A stretch of 60,000 nucleotides of DNA from Lineus longissimus (lineage: Eukaryota > Nemertea > Pilidiophora > Heteronemertea > Lineidae), in NCBI RefSeq assembly GCF_910592395.1, contig NC_088316.1:11410001-11470000 (forward strand), written 5' to 3'. Below, piece after piece: positions 9,651-21,352 of the stretch. How positions within the stretch are numbered: position 1 is the first letter of the stretch; each line of letters opens with the position of its first letter. The notes beneath the pieces are model-generated. The model had not been told where the DNA came from. It did no database searches and saw only the letters and a list, made by a program, of their open reading frames with translations. A program made the translations under genes and the position numbers.

Positions 9651-11680
9651 TTTCTGGAGACTTCTCCGTTACTGCTGGTCGTAGAGCATTTCAACTTTCA
9701 CGGATGATAGGTGATATGCTGGAGCTGTGCATGTAAGGTTTGATTTTTTCAGTTCTTTTACTGATTTGCATAAGAAAACACTGCATGGAAGCCTCCGAGT
9801 TTGTCCCGCAAACTCCGAACACCTCTAGTTGGTCATTTAAACTAAGACAGAGAAGTGATAAAGATGCTACTCTAAAACAATATCAGGTAACAAAAAAATG
9901 AGAGAAAAAAGTTTTGCTGATGGGCCAATCAGCTAGCTAAAATATGATATACACCCAAGGTTTGGGAATCGTGTTTATGTTAAAGTTTAGGGTTTATATA
10001 GTCTGATATCAACTACGATATAGGTTATCATCCGACTTTCAGTTTAATGTTTTATGTCAAATATACTCACAGCTGAAAGAAAACATTCAAAATGAGGCCA
10101 TGAACCCCATGTTTTTTCACTAAGCCTGGAGTTCTGTGCTCAGCTCGACCAGATTTGTTTTTGTATTTCGTTATTTTGTACATTTTGTGAGCCAGATTAG
10201 CAAATATAATTCATCTATTTATCAACACAGATATTAAAAGGCCCCCCCCCCCTGGCCCGCAGCAGCCTCGATTCAAATTTTGATGTCCACACAGTTAATT
10301 AATTTCCTTTTAAAAACTTTTGCCAGGGCAGATAGGGTAGGATGGCGTCATTTTGACAATTCATTCATTACATCTTGTGATAGCAAACAAAGAGAAATTA
10401 CTTTATCTCAACCTGGTGGCACCGATCAGGTCAAAATACAAATTCCCTGATGACATCACTTTAAAAGAGACAAGGATTTTTCAAGATTTGAAGTGTTTCC
10501 ACAATTTTGATACAGTGTAAAATCTGAGTTTTTGATGCTTTTTGATGTAAAAATCCCACATACCCTAGTCCCTACCCCAGTCAACATAAAAATCAAATTC
10601 TACCAACCACACGATGAAAAAAACATTACACTTCAGACTGACCTCAACAAAAAACCCTTGTGGAGAATGGAAAAGGAAAAAAGACGAACCAAACACCAAA
10701 GAGATTCCGATTCCAATCAGCATCCAGCAATTTCCTGACGAGACTTCAATGCATTTCCAAGGAATTTCCAATGCGTTTTTGAAGAGTTTCCAACAAGCAT
10801 GTATGCCATTCTTGACAGGATTCATTCCGAGTTCTTGGCCAAGTATGATACAAAGTTCCATTCTTTTGTACTACATGTACGTTTCAGGGCAGCATTTCCC
10901 ACACTGTTCAACTTGATTTCTTGTCACCAAAAAGCGAGCTAGCCTTATCTTTGATGGTACTGAACTGTCAGAGATTTGTTCAACTCACGCGCAATGACGA
11001 TATCAGGAGTTCTATCTCAGCAAACCCATCAATCAAGCATAAAATAACAAGGTCCTGAAATAGAGAAACACTACAATTATGACAGCATAAAACAAGAGTG
11101 CCGGGCGACATTCCTTTTTCTCCATTGCAATGAATAATAGGCCCCTCACCACAAGAAAAAGGAGGTCTGTCTGAGACGAGCTTTAAACAATATGTAGTTC
11201 AATCAAATCAAATTGTAATTGTAATGGGAATTAGTTGTATTTCACTATTGCAATAGTAATGAATTGGACCATGCATTTCATGTTTTGAATGTATGTGTTT
11301 TTTTGCAAGATCTTCGTTCCAGATTGTTACCTTTCTCTGAGCCAACAATATATTCCTTTGTCCCCCAAATGAATAGTAGGTGTGCAGAAACCTTGCATAA
11401 TTTGTCAGTTTCTCTATACAAGAGTATGGGCAGGAGACTTGAATTATAATTATATTACTCAGGCCTTTCAATCACATGGAGACCTTTACAACCTTTTTTT
11501 TAGCCTATTTTGGGGACTTTTTTACATCATGACTTGGGGACATCATGTCGTGGCGCACCAACTGCACAGTGGTTATTGCTTGGCAAGGTAGGCCTAATTC
11601 TGAATTTTTAGTAGGTCTCCCTCAAGTCAAACCACTCTCACTACAAACTCTGGTCTTATCATATTAGGCCATTATAAACA
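9651..11680. other. No gene seen
   Basis: AT-rich DNA with a C-run at about 10242-10253. A stretch at 10530-10870 is open on both strands in short frames of Lys, Phe and Asn codons and looks low in complexity rather than coding. I find no exon with credible splice sites. Confidence 0.35.
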
Positions 11681-13213
11681 CCTCAACAAAAGTAAGTTCC
11701 CCTCTAAACAACAATTGGTCATAATTTCTAAAGTATCAACGGCAATGCAATGAAAATTGCAGGATATCATGATACCGTAATTTGACATAACGGGTGAAAA
11801 TGACAGTGCCATACCTATTGTTACACATGAATGAACCTCAATTGAGTGAAAAAAGTGTTGTTTCAAAAATAACAAAACTGATCCACCAAGGTTTCAACAC
11901 TGAAATTGACTGGCAGTGTTGGCCATGCTTTCAGTTTTGGTTTGACACTCACTGAAACATGCCACGAATGTCAGAGCAGAACAGGGCTATAGCCATTGAT
12001 CTCCTTCAGGCGAATACTCCAGTGAAGGAAGTTGCCCACAGAATGACAGTAAGTCTGAATGCCATATAAGGAAACTGTGTGACAAATTCAACCGGACTGC
12101 TTCTGTGAAGGACTTACCCTGGACTGGAAGACCAAAAGTCACTACCCAAGGAATCGATTGCCATATCAGAATTTTGGCCCTTAGGAACAGATCAGTGACA
12201 GCTACTGCAATCCGGGACAAGATGTTTCCTGCTAATCGACAAAGGATCCGCTGTCAGACAGTCAGAAGACGACTTCATATTGCTGGACTTCGTGCCTGAC
12301 GTCTTGACAAAAAAGCGTTGTTGCTCGTGCATCACAAACAAGCCCGTCTTACATGGGCCCGGCGTCATGAAAGATGGATCAGAGCGCAGTGGGCCACAGT
12401 GATGTTCAGTGATGAAGTTCGAGCCTGCCTTCATCACATTGATGGGAGGATAAGGGCGTGGCGTCGCCGAGGAGAGCAACATGCTGAATGCTGCGTTCAA
12501 ACTGTCACAGCATTCGGAGGAGGTAGCGTGATGGTGAGGGCTGGGATCAGCGAAAGACTGAGGACAGACCTGGTTCAAATCCAAGGAAACCTGAATGCTA
12601 ATGAATACCTTGGACAAATCCTTGTTCCTCACGCGGTGCCATTTTCAGCCACTGTTGGCAACAACTTTACCTTCATGGATGATAATGCACGACCAAGTCG
12701 TTGACAACTTCTTGAATCAGGAACATCGTGATGATGGTCTGGCCGGCAAATTCACCGGATCTGAACCCAATTAAGCACCTATGGGACAAACTTTTAAGCG
12801 GCCAGTGTATCGTAGGGTGATTGAATAGACGAATATGAACGATTTGACAGCTTTGCTGCAAGAGGTGTGGAGTAACATCCCACAGCTAAGAATCTGACGT
12901 CTCATCAACAGTATGCGTAACAGGTGCCTTGAAGTCATCAGGAATAATGGAGGATACACAAGATACTGAAAAAGTTTGATTTTGCCAAAATTGAATTTAA
13001 TTCGCAAGAATAAATTGATTGAAAGGGATATAAGCTTTTGAAACGGATCATTCCATTGAGGTTTATTCATGCCTAACAATAGATATGGCGCTGTCCTTTT
13101 CACACATTATGCCAAATTATGGTATCATGATGTCCTGCAATTTTCATGGCATTGCCATTGATACTTTAGAAATTATGACCAATTGTTTAGGGGGGAACAT
13201 ACTTTAGTTGAGG
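11681..13213 (+). mobile_element. Tc1-like DNA transposon, inactive
   Basis: A 1.53-kb element with long terminal inverted repeats: 11681-11868 and 13035-13213, about 180 bases each. Both arms share cctcaac, aattggtcataatttctaaa, gaaaattgcagga and atcatgatacc. Flanking TA-rich bases (13214 onward tatata) fit a TA target. A decayed Tc1-type transposase lies between the arms. Confidence 0.85.
11959..12898 (+). pseudogene. Tc1-like transposase pseudogene
   Basis: The N-terminal DNA-binding part starts at 11959 (MPRMSEQNRAIAIDLLQANT) and continues with a GRPK-type AT-hook (WTGRPKVTT) and the second HTH. The catalytic domain reads MFSDEV (first Asp, 12411), FMDDNARPS (second Asp, 12681) and PDLNPIKHLWD. 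The third acidic residue, normally Glu in PIEHLW, is Lys (AAG at 12773-12775). A TGA interrupts GLRA/RLDKK at about 12298 and another stop follows NARPSR. The gap from second Asp to the third catalytic position is about 92 bases, shorter than the usual DD34E spacing and not a multiple of three from it, so there is a deletion frameshift. Loss of function is certain. Confidence 0.85.
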
Positions 13214-13264
13214 TATATATAAGGTGTTACTGATCTGATAAATGTATCATGCATACAAAGTTTT

Positions 13265-14155
13265 TAATCCATAGCCCAAGCGGTTAAGAAACGTGCCACT
13301 GGCACTGTTTTAGAAAATAGTATACAACGGACGACGGACACTGCACGGTGTTGTATAGACTCCAGTGCCTGCCATGAGAAAAATCCACGGGCACCATCAG
13401 TCACTCCTGCAACCCTTTCCAAGGGCACTATTTTTTTCACTCCCGCCAGCTGTCCAGCGGGCGGGCCATGCCAGTAAACGGGTGCGATCACGCCCGCGCC
13501 CGTGATCACGCCTGCGCCCGCAAACTACTGCCAGGAAACGGGCGCGATCACGCCTGCGGCCGCATGAGACTCCTGTAAATAATTCCAGAGTAAAAAAATT
13601 TCTGGGCAAGTCGCAGGACTAAGTCATGCTGCCCGTCGGGCATGGCAATTTATTACATTATGAACAAGGAATTTAGACAAAAAACTAGTTTTATCTGCTA
13701 CGCACTTTTTGCAGCCAACTCCCGGCGAAGAAACATTCTCAAAACGCCTACAATCCACTTTGTAATGCTTAGTTCCATCCTGATTGGATATGCCATTACC
13801 GCGCACTGCAGCAACCGCCAACTATAGCGAAGTGTACAGCCTGGTGTGTACCCAGCGCTAAACGGCATAATTACCACGTTGAGTGAGACTCTAGATTTCC
13901 GCGAAATGGAACTCTGGATACCGGGAAATGAATCACGATTGTGCTGGGAATCGGCTGGCGTTATCGCGCCGGTGTTTTGTTATGACGGGCGGCACGCGCC
14001 CCTCAAATGTCCGGCGGGCGTTATGGATAGCGCTCGTGCGGAGTAGTTTACGGGCGTGGGCGTGATGCGGGCGCGGGCGTGATGCGGGCGCGGGCGTGAT
14101 CGCGCCCGTTTCCTGGCATGGACTGAGACTCACCGTACCGGTGAGCCAAAAAATG
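13265..14155 (+). mobile_element. Microsatellite-hairpin element terminus, split by an insertion
   Basis: agcggttaagaaacgtgcc (13273-13291) and cggacgacggacactgca belong to the same family as the arrays at 19.3-23.7 kb. The terminal hairpin is cut at AGACTC: the rest, accgtaccggtgagccaaaaaatg, resumes at 14132. Joining the flanks would give the hairpin CTCACCG-TAC-CGGTGAG. Confidence 0.6.
13363..14125. mobile_element. GC-rich TIR element with 6-bp target duplication
   Basis: 763 bases flanked by the direct repeat AGACTC (13357-13362 and 14126-14131). Ends are imperfect inverted repeats: CAGTGCCTGCCATGAGAA on the left and, on the other strand from the right, CAGTCCATGCCAGGAAAC. Subterminal zones (13480-13565 and 14045-14110) hold several copies of gggcgcgatcacgcc or its complement, in a GC content far above the surroundings, while the centre (13640-13900) is AT-rich and has no credible gene. 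CAGT ends and subterminal repeats suggest a hAT- or related non-autonomous element; a 6-bp duplication is not the hAT norm. Confidence 0.7.
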
Positions 14156-14399
14156 ATGTAAAATAAGCTTCAGATTTTAGAAATATGAGCTGCATTATTG
14201 GAACGATCTCTAGAAAGATGAAATGTAGAAGTCAGGAAAAATCATCCTCCGCGTGCTTTGGCAAAGTTCTAGTTCAGGTGGTCAGATGGATTTCGAAACA
14301 CATGTGTACCAAATGTGGATTTCAGTTGGCCAGAGAGGTCTTCATTCCTTCCCCTCTCCCTTTTAAAAACATATTGGTAGAATGAAAATTGTGCTGAAG

Positions 14400-14500
14400 G
14401 GTGTTTTTGCCGGTGCTGTCAATCAAGCCCTGGCAAAACTTTAACGGGCATTTACAGGCGCCGATGCGATCGTGTCCGTCTCCTGACAGGCCCCGATTTT
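14400..14500. repeat. Decayed relative of the GC-rich element end
   Basis: aacgggcatttacaggcgccgatgcgatcgtgtccgtctcctgacagg resembles the right end of the element at 13363-14125 (gggcgtgatcgcgcccgtttcctggcatg). Only one end is recognisable. Confidence 0.3.
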
Positions 14501-14589
14501 GCAGACATTTTTTCAGAACTTAATTTGGGGACATTCCAATTCTTTACGACGTATAACGTTGTAAGAACCATGTGATTTAAAGGCCTGTT

Positions 14590-14718
14590 ACTTTGTTTTG
14601 TCATCTTGAGTTGTATTGATTTATATTAATTTGTATCATTGTAAGGGGCCGATGGCCTTAATCATTAATGAAAGTTTATCATTATTATATTTTCATTATT
14701 ATTATTATTATTATATTA
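14590..14718 (+). mobile_element. 3' tail of a LINE (5' truncated)
   Basis: ttgtaaggggccgatggccttaatcattaatgaaag has the small stem (ggcc-gat-ggcc) and the (ATT)n tail (14684-14716) typical of L2/CR1-type LINE 3' ends. No coding part remains. The (ATT)n end resembles that of the LINE ending at 42441. Confidence 0.5.
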
Positions 14719-15180
14719 TGGCACAACTTACCAGGCAAAAGAGTCCTGTTAAAGTGTGCTCTGCCATCCTTACTTCCTGTGATTATGGTCAAAGTGAACA
14801 ATGGTTCCAGAGCCATTCTCTGGCATTTTTACTGTCAGTAACCTTCAGGACCTCCTTACTATTTGGTAGCAAGGCGTGTATGTAAACATGTACTCAAGTC
14901 AAATCACATGCTTCATATCCAGTGACCAAGCAGTCAGGTCAGCAGCAGATTTTGCACGAATTAATTCAGAACGAAATTTCACTGCAAAAGGACTCCGACA
15001 CGGATCTTCAATTTTTCATAATAATCAAATGTTATACATGTGTGTAATTCTCATGTTTTAGATGCCTTGAACAGACAAGGCAAGGGAGAATAATAATTCC
15101 ACATTTCAAGCAATTTGGTTCAAAGCCTATACAGATGATGATGACTGATCACCTTTGTAATTACCACAATCCTTAGTTAT
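14719..15180. other. No gene seen
   Basis: Short frames only, no repeats recognised. Confidence 0.35.
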
Positions 15181-15181
15181 C

Positions 15182-15349
15182 TGGGCTGAGTTGTTCAAAA
15201 CAATATTATTATTAGCTTAAATGAAGCGTTTAAGTCTTAACATGAAAATTTTAATGAGTTTAACTGAAAGATCTTTGGGGATACTTATAAAACGTAACCA
15301 TGAGGGATAACGTAATTTTTGTGCTTTTGAACAACCGGGCCTTTAAGCC
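15182..15349. mobile_element. MITE with GGCCCGGTTGTTCAAAA-type TIRs
   Basis: Left end tgggctgagttgttcaaaac and right end ttttgaacaaccgggcc are inverted repeats of about 17 bases. The 168-bp interior is non-coding. A relative with the same end lies at 56285-56437. Confidence 0.6.
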
Positions 15350-15699
15350 ATGTCAATCTTGTTGCACCCTAAGATTCAGGGTCTTTCATCATTAGTTACT
15401 CACCAGTATGATAGGATGACTTTGTGAGTGCTTGAAAAGAAATCCACAATGATGGCCTAGGCATTCAACAGCAATCCCCATGATGGACGTCGTCACTCCA
15501 AGTACATATCTATATGTAGTCAGTTTTCAGCTTGGTAGACTCCTGAAATTAGTTTTATAACCAATAATGAATGGTAAACCACCGAAGTTGCTTCCCGAGG
15601 AATGAGGAAGCATATCAGAGACCACTAGATGACATGAACCTCATCCTTTAGGTGATGGCTTCAACTCTTAAGGTTGATCTATACCCATGCGTCGCGCAA

Positions 15700-15830
15700 A
15701 TCGGGCAAGTAAATGGTGAAAAGTAAACTGGTAGTTGACCACGGAAATTTTTTGATAAGGCCTAAAAAAATGCTGTGTTTCGGGTCGCACGACCGACCCT
15801 ACCGAAAAGCCCCGACCCTAAAACAATTTT
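15700..15830 (-). repeat. Partial copy of the 440-bp TIR element family
   Basis: gggcaagtaaatggtgaaaagtaaactggtagttgaccacgg (15699-15745) repeats at 16050-16090 and, on the other strand, at 16765-16800 and 18715-18755. After it comes a short block gtcgcacgaccgaccctacc, which is not part of the other copies. Confidence 0.5.
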
Positions 15831-15925
15831 TTCAAATGTGAGAAAATAATAAAACTCAAACTTTACCGGCAAAACTTTGCTGACGCACTGGTCCGTCTTT
15901 CGTTTTATTCCTCCCAATGCAAGAA

Positions 15926-16362
15926 GAGACAAGACCACCATTGATTTTTTAAGCCTTTTAGCAGTTAAATTGTCAATGTTTGACCGCGACGCATCAAATA
16001 CTGCTTGGGGTTGTGAATCTGAAATTTTGATATGATATTCCCGACAGTCAGGCAAGTAAATGGTGAAAAGTAAACTGGTAGTTGACCACAGAAATTTTTT
16101 GATAATCGAAAAATTGGACAGACATTGATATTTCCACTCTTTTCAGCCAACTGGCAGAAAAATCGCAAAATTATTGCCAAATTAGCAAAATTCAAAATAA
16201 TTTTTTTCATCAAATAATTTATTTAGATATATGTAGACTTTCCACACCAAATATCTTTTCAATACCTCTCCAAATATGCACTTGACAGTTAAAAACATAC
16301 TCTCGTCTAATTGATAGGTCTGGATCCTCCAACCTATGAATATTCAATGGTGGTCTTGTCTC
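15926..16362 (-). mobile_element. 440-bp TIR element, copy A
   Basis: Starts gagacaagaccaccattga and ends tggtggtcttgtctc, perfect 14-base inverted termini. The sequence is the reverse complement of copies B and D (for example gcagttaaattgtcaatgtttgaccgcg). Non-coding. No clear target duplication. Confidence 0.75.
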
Positions 16363-16476
16363 AGCCTCTTCTTATCAGGAGGGGCACATCTTCACTATAT
16401 AAGCCTCTCAGGATGCCACTAAGGGTCCGACCCACTTTAAGCCAATATGGTAGCCTCCATGTAGGCTGGTGCCTGA

Positions 16477-17884
16477 GAGACAAGACCACTAATGAATATT
16501 CATAGGTTGGAGGGTCGAGGCCTATCAATTAGACGAGTGCATGTTTTTAACTCTCAAGTACATATTTGGAGAGGTATTGAAAAAATATTTGCTGTGGCAA
16601 GTCTGCAGATATAAAGAAATTATTTGATGAAAAAATTAATTTCGAATTTTGCTAATTTGGTAATAGGGGGCGTTTTTTGAGTTTTTTCTGCCAGTTGGCT
16701 GAAAAGAGTGGAAATATCAAAGTCTGTCTAATTTGTTGATTATCAAAAAATTTCCGTGGTCAACTTCCAGTTTATTTTTCACCATTTACTTGCCCGACTG
16801 GAATAACATAATCTAAATTTCAGATTCACAACCGCACGCAGTATTTAATGCGTCGCGGTCAAACATTGACAATTCAACTGCTAAAAGGCAAGGAGGATAC
16901 CGCGGTGACGTCACATCACGTGATCCCGACCCATATTAGTGATCGCTATGGCCAATCAGATTCAGTCTACTGACAGCACCAGTACTGAACACGTATCCAC
17001 GTCTCACTGTCTGGTGCGCTTTTGTACACAAAAACACCAATAGACATGAAATATTGCAATACCTAGTATGGATTCTTCCTGTGTAAAATAAAATTTACAG
17101 AGCAGATTAACTTCCACGAATAAAAAAGACGTTTGGCGTGGCCAAAGTGCGGAAATAATGTCTCCGCTAAAATACACTACGAAATACACTAGGCAATGCA
17201 CTACGCAATATACAGTAGAGATGCAGTTGAGTTTGTTATTGTTTTGACTTAGAAGCCCGCCCATATCATAATATATTCATGTATTCATGAAGTATGAACT
17301 CATTTCTGTCCCATACAACTCTAAGAACAGTCAATTTCTCCTTAAATCATCACCGAAACCGCGATATCCGCAGGAAGATTTCGTTCTAGTGTCCGAAAAT
17401 GCATGATCTTAGAGGGGCGCTAACTCGACAAATAGAGAGGATCTATGGGGATCTATGCGAGTTTTAGGTATTACAGTTCTCGAACTTGTAAAATCTGTAA
17501 ACATGCCTCCAAATCCCATTATGATGATGAAGAGATTGCCCCATATCTGGGAGACTGTTTTGAAACCATCACTAATTTTGGAAGATCGGTGCCCGGCTAT
17601 TTGGTTTAAAAAACCCTATTTTTCCCCATCAAAACAGCACTTTTCATTATTCAAATGATAGCTTATTGTCTGAAGACTTATTTCATAGCAGAAAAGTACT
17701 AATAACTCTGATTTGATGCGAAAAATCTAACTTTTTTGATGACTTGATTTTCCCTTGGCCGTGGATCGAGTTTGTTTACAATATGCAGCGCCATCTTGGA
17801 AAAGCCGTGACGTCACCGCGGTATCCTCCTTGGCTAAAACTAGTTTTACTAAAAGGCTTAAAAAATCAATTGTGGTCTTGTCTC
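16477..17884 (+). mobile_element. 440-bp TIR element, copy B, split by another element
   Basis: Begins gagacaagaccact at 16477 and ends tgtggtcttgtctc at 17884. Its 3' part is displaced: sequence up to ctaaaagg (16888) and then ctaaaaggcttaaaaaatcaattg after 17840. The intervening 944 bases are the element at 16889-17832. Copies A and B face each other across 114 bases, forming a large potential hairpin. Confidence 0.75.
16889..17832. mobile_element. TIR element nested in copy B
   Basis: Ends are a perfect inverted repeat: CAAGGAGGATACCGCGGTGA(CGTCAC) at 16889 and its complement ending cctccttg at 17832, 26 bases. The interior has no intact gene. The flanks ctaaaagg and gctaaaac suggest an imperfect 8-base target duplication, not certain. 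The intact copy D shows the uninterrupted site ctaaaaggcttaaaaaatc. Confidence 0.8.
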
Positions 17885-18434
17885 CATTTACACTACATTT
17901 TGGGTAAATTTAGTGAAACATTTGAATGTGCTCAAATCACTCTAATTCATTTAGAATATTGTATTGCTGATGATTTAAGGTCAAAACAAGCTAAAATAAT
18001 GAGGAAAAAACTTAATTTGACCCAAATATGAGTCAACCTAGCCCCGGTCTAAGTTCGGTTTCTTTTTTACAAGTCTTGTTGTGTTGCCATTCATTTTGTA
18101 ATTTCTTTGAAACTACTTAGGCCTTGATTCTGAAAGTTGTGCCCTAAGCAGCAAAGATATTCCTAAATCACATCCTAAATTTTAAGCTCCATAGCTTGCT
18201 TATTCTTGCCAGGGTTAGTCTTTGAATTTGGTGCTGTTGGCTGCAAAATCATGACTTTTTGTAGATTTTGTCCTCTTTCGTCGCTTTTGGCACAGTTGTA
18301 CCACTCTTTGAAATGTCTCTCATTTCTCCAAAAATGTCCAGATATCACTTTCCTTTGTTGGAGAGTTGTGGGATGTCATCTACATTAGTTTGAAAAAATT
18401 CTCAAAATGTTAACCCCTGAAATCTACCTTCATT
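17885..18434. other. No gene seen between repeat copies
   Basis: AT-rich DNA without a credible exon or repeat family that I can recognise. Confidence 0.35.
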
Positions 18435-18878
18435 GAGACAAGACCACTAATGAATATTCATAGGTTGGAGGGTCGAGGCCTATCAATTAGACGAGTGCAT
18501 GTTTTTAACTCTCAAGTACATATTTGGAGAGGTATTGAAAAAATATTTGCTGTGGCAAGTCTACAGATATAAAGAAATTATTTGATGAAAAAATTGATTT
18601 CGAATTTTGCTTATTTGGTAATAGGGGGCGTTTTTTGAGTTTTTTCTGCCAGTTGGCTGAAAAGAGTGGAAATATCAAAGTCTGTCTAATTTGTCGATTA
18701 TCAAAAATATTCCGTGGTCAACTACCAGGTTTTTTTTCACCATTTACTTGCCCGACTGTCCAGAATAACATAATCTAAATTTCAGATTCACAACCGCACG
18801 CAGTATTTGATGCGTCACGGTCAAACATTCACAATTTAACTGCTAAAAGGCTTAAAAAATCAATTGTGGTCTTGTCTC
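18435..18878 (+). mobile_element. 440-bp TIR element, copy D, intact
   Basis: gagacaagaccactaatga at the start and attgtggtcttgtctc at the end. It is nearly identical to B over 16477-16888 plus 17840-17884, including gaggcctatcaattagacga and aatagggggcgttttttgag. A young, non-coding MITE copy of 444 bases. Confidence 0.8.
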
Positions 18879-19315
18879 CTGATCTCGAGCCTGATACAAA
18901 ATGTACGGTATTGATTATGAGCACACCGACAACAAGTTATAAAATTGAAAAATGTGTAATTTTTTACCATTTGTTTTAAGTGAATAATTCATCGAAACAG
19001 CAACTCAAGAACGGGTACTTCATTTTACATCAGTACATTAAGGATATTCATGAAAACACGAAATTGTATAGAAACATGGTATTGATCGGATAAAGATGAT
19101 TTTATTGAGATTAATTGTGAAGTCGACCCTAATTAGTGCATTAGTACTGCCTCAACTACCCCCTTACTAATTCACAATTCAACTATTAGAGGAAGTACAA
19201 TTAACTCATATTTTGGAAACTCATAAAGTGATACCTCTGCTATCTATTTCAATCATAAATTTCCAAAATAGATTGAAAAAATATTTTGTAAGGGTGGTCT
19301 TAAAATGAAATGATT
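18879..19315. other. No gene seen
   Basis: AT-rich spacer before the first tandem-core element; nothing recognised. Confidence 0.35.
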
Positions 19316-20430
19316 GGCCAGGGCCATTGTGCTCACCTCATGTGGAGGAAAGATGGATAAAGAGCATGGTATTGTGTCATGTAGTGTTAGGTTTGATGTA
19401 GGTCCAAGCAATTACAATTTCCCCAAAATGGCCATTTTACAGTACATTCGACCTCTGTGACCTTGAAAAGTAGGTCAAATCAAAGAAGACCCGGGTGACA
19501 CATTGAATAGTTGTTAGAATTAGATGTACCTATGTGCCAATCGGGCAAGTAATAGTAATACTAGGAATAATGGCATTTTGAAGAATTTAGGATCTGGCCC
19601 CCTCCCTGGAGGCCAAACGGCAAATCAGATCGCACCAAACTTCAGTACCTGAGACCACCTGACCAAGGGGTACATGTGTACTTAATTTGTGATCAATAGT
19701 CATTGCAGTTAAGAAACGTGCCCTAGTTACGCCCTGACGGCCAATTTACGCCATTTGACCTCTGTGACCTTGACAAGAAGGTCAAATTAAAAACCTGTGT
19801 GACATAAGTCACATATACTGTATGGTGGTTAGATGTACCCATGATATCAAATTGGTGGCAATCGGGCAAGAAGTTAAGGAATAATCACATTTTTAAGGTT
19901 TTTGGATTTTGCCCCCTGGTGGTCAAGTGGTGAATCATATTGGACCAAACTTCGGTCCCTGAGATTACCTGACTAAGGGGTAAATGTGTACCAAATTTGG
20001 GATCAATAGTCATTGCAGTTTAGAAATGTGTCATCGTTACATCCCAACGGCCAATTTACACCATTTGACCTCTGTGACCTTGAAAAGGAGGTTAAATCAA
20101 AAACCCGGAGGATATATGATGCACCTTTGCTAGAAGTACCTACCATATTTTTTTCAAAATTTCCCGACTACTATTAAGGGAGATATTGCATATTTTCACT
20201 TTTAACGTTTGGCCCCCTGGTGGCCAAACCATGAAACGAATCGGACCGAAACTTGGTCTCCAAGGTGTCATTACATAAGGGTACATGCGTACCAAGTTTC
20301 AACTCAATAGCTCTAACAGTTACGAAACGTGCCCTGCTAACGGACGACGGACGACGACGACGACGACGACGGGCGACGGACGCCACGGTATGGGATAAGC
20401 TCACCTCTGCTAAGAGGTGAGCTAAAAAAC
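19316..20430 (+). mobile_element. Tandem-core element P1 with microsatellite and terminal hairpin
   Basis: Starts ggccagggccattgtgctcacc. The core holds about three units of ~308 bases, marked by tttgacctctgtgaccttga at about 19446, 19753 and 20062, by ggccccctggtggccaa, and by gttaagaaacgtgcc. It ends with a (GAC)n tract (20344-20370), gacggacgccacggtatggg, the perfect hairpin GCTCACCTC-TGCTAA-GAGGTGAGC (20399-20422) and taaaaaac. Non-coding. The architecture matches pearl/HINE-type elements, an inference from layout. Confidence 0.65.
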
Positions 20431-21230
20431 AATGTTTTCCACGGACAATTCGGCTGAATAAAGCCATCATGGTGCAAAGATACTTATGATACAAAATCTG
20501 AAGTAAGAATATGTTCAATAAACCTAGATCATGAACTGTATGAAATATTGTTTAATTATTTGAAGAATTTCAGGATATACAGAAAAACCGTTGCAAACCT
20601 GGCACAGGGCGGTATAGGCTTATGCAAGGCTGGCACTGAAAGAGTTAAACATCTTTGGTCAGTTTGGATAAACACTTCAGGACTTGTGGTGATTCACACT
20701 GTAAGTACACAATGCGAATGCGAAAATATGATTTCTCTGAATAACTTCCAACAGATTTGTCATGCATAACATTTTGTTTTGTTTCGAGAAACAGTAATCG
20801 TTCTTCACAGAGGAAATGTTGAGATAAAGTGACATTAGTAAGGGCAATAAAAGTAAACAAACAATTGAAATTCACATTGGCCCTCTCAGTTTTACGACAA
20901 TTTGTGGATCCTCGGTAGAGCGCGATGGTCATCATTATCATTATCATCATTACCGGCGTCGTAACACTATTTTGGATTTTTGCCGGATTTTTGCCAGCGT
21001 CCACCACTGCATCAGGTTTAAGGGTATCAAGTCATCAAAACAAAATTTAGTAGTCATAAACATAACAAGTACAGAGTATGGAGTCCACTATAGGCTACTA
21101 TCCACCTTTGCGGGATCTTTTACTTGCCACGGCATAGACACTCAGGAACATTCAATAAGGGACCACAGCATTAAGTCTCATCCGACAGGCCCTCTAGTAG
21201 TAGTAGTATTTAATACGTTGTATGTGTTGT
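20431..21230. other. No gene seen
   Basis: Short frames only. A (TCA/TTA) microsatellite-like tract lies at about 20929-20950. Confidence 0.35.
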
Positions 21231-21234
21231 GAAG

Positions 21235-21352
21235 AGCCAGGAATTTTAGTTCCTTGAAACCAGGCCGGTTCATCCAGGAATACAATCCTGGGTTCTCCCT
21301 GGGATTGAACCTGGGCCCTATTGCATAGTAGCCAGCGGTGTTAACCACTATA
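21235..21352 (-). mobile_element. tRNA-derived SINE head
   Basis: Minus strand: an A-box-like TAGTGGTTAACACCGCTGG (complement of 21332-21350), then a B box GGTTCAATCCC (complement of 21301-21311), spacing 20 bases, as in a pol III internal promoter. A pseudo-tRNA fold is plausible but not a functional tRNA. The body continues to about 21235. The head is cut at 21352, where the next palindrome begins. Confidence 0.5.

Noticed and set aside
10530-10916. Possible small gene at 10.5-10.9 kb
   Set aside because: Both strands are open only because of low-complexity composition; no start context, splice sites or motifs.
21290-21352. Functional tRNA gene
   Set aside because: A and B boxes are present but acceptor and anticodon stems cannot be completed; better read as a SINE head.
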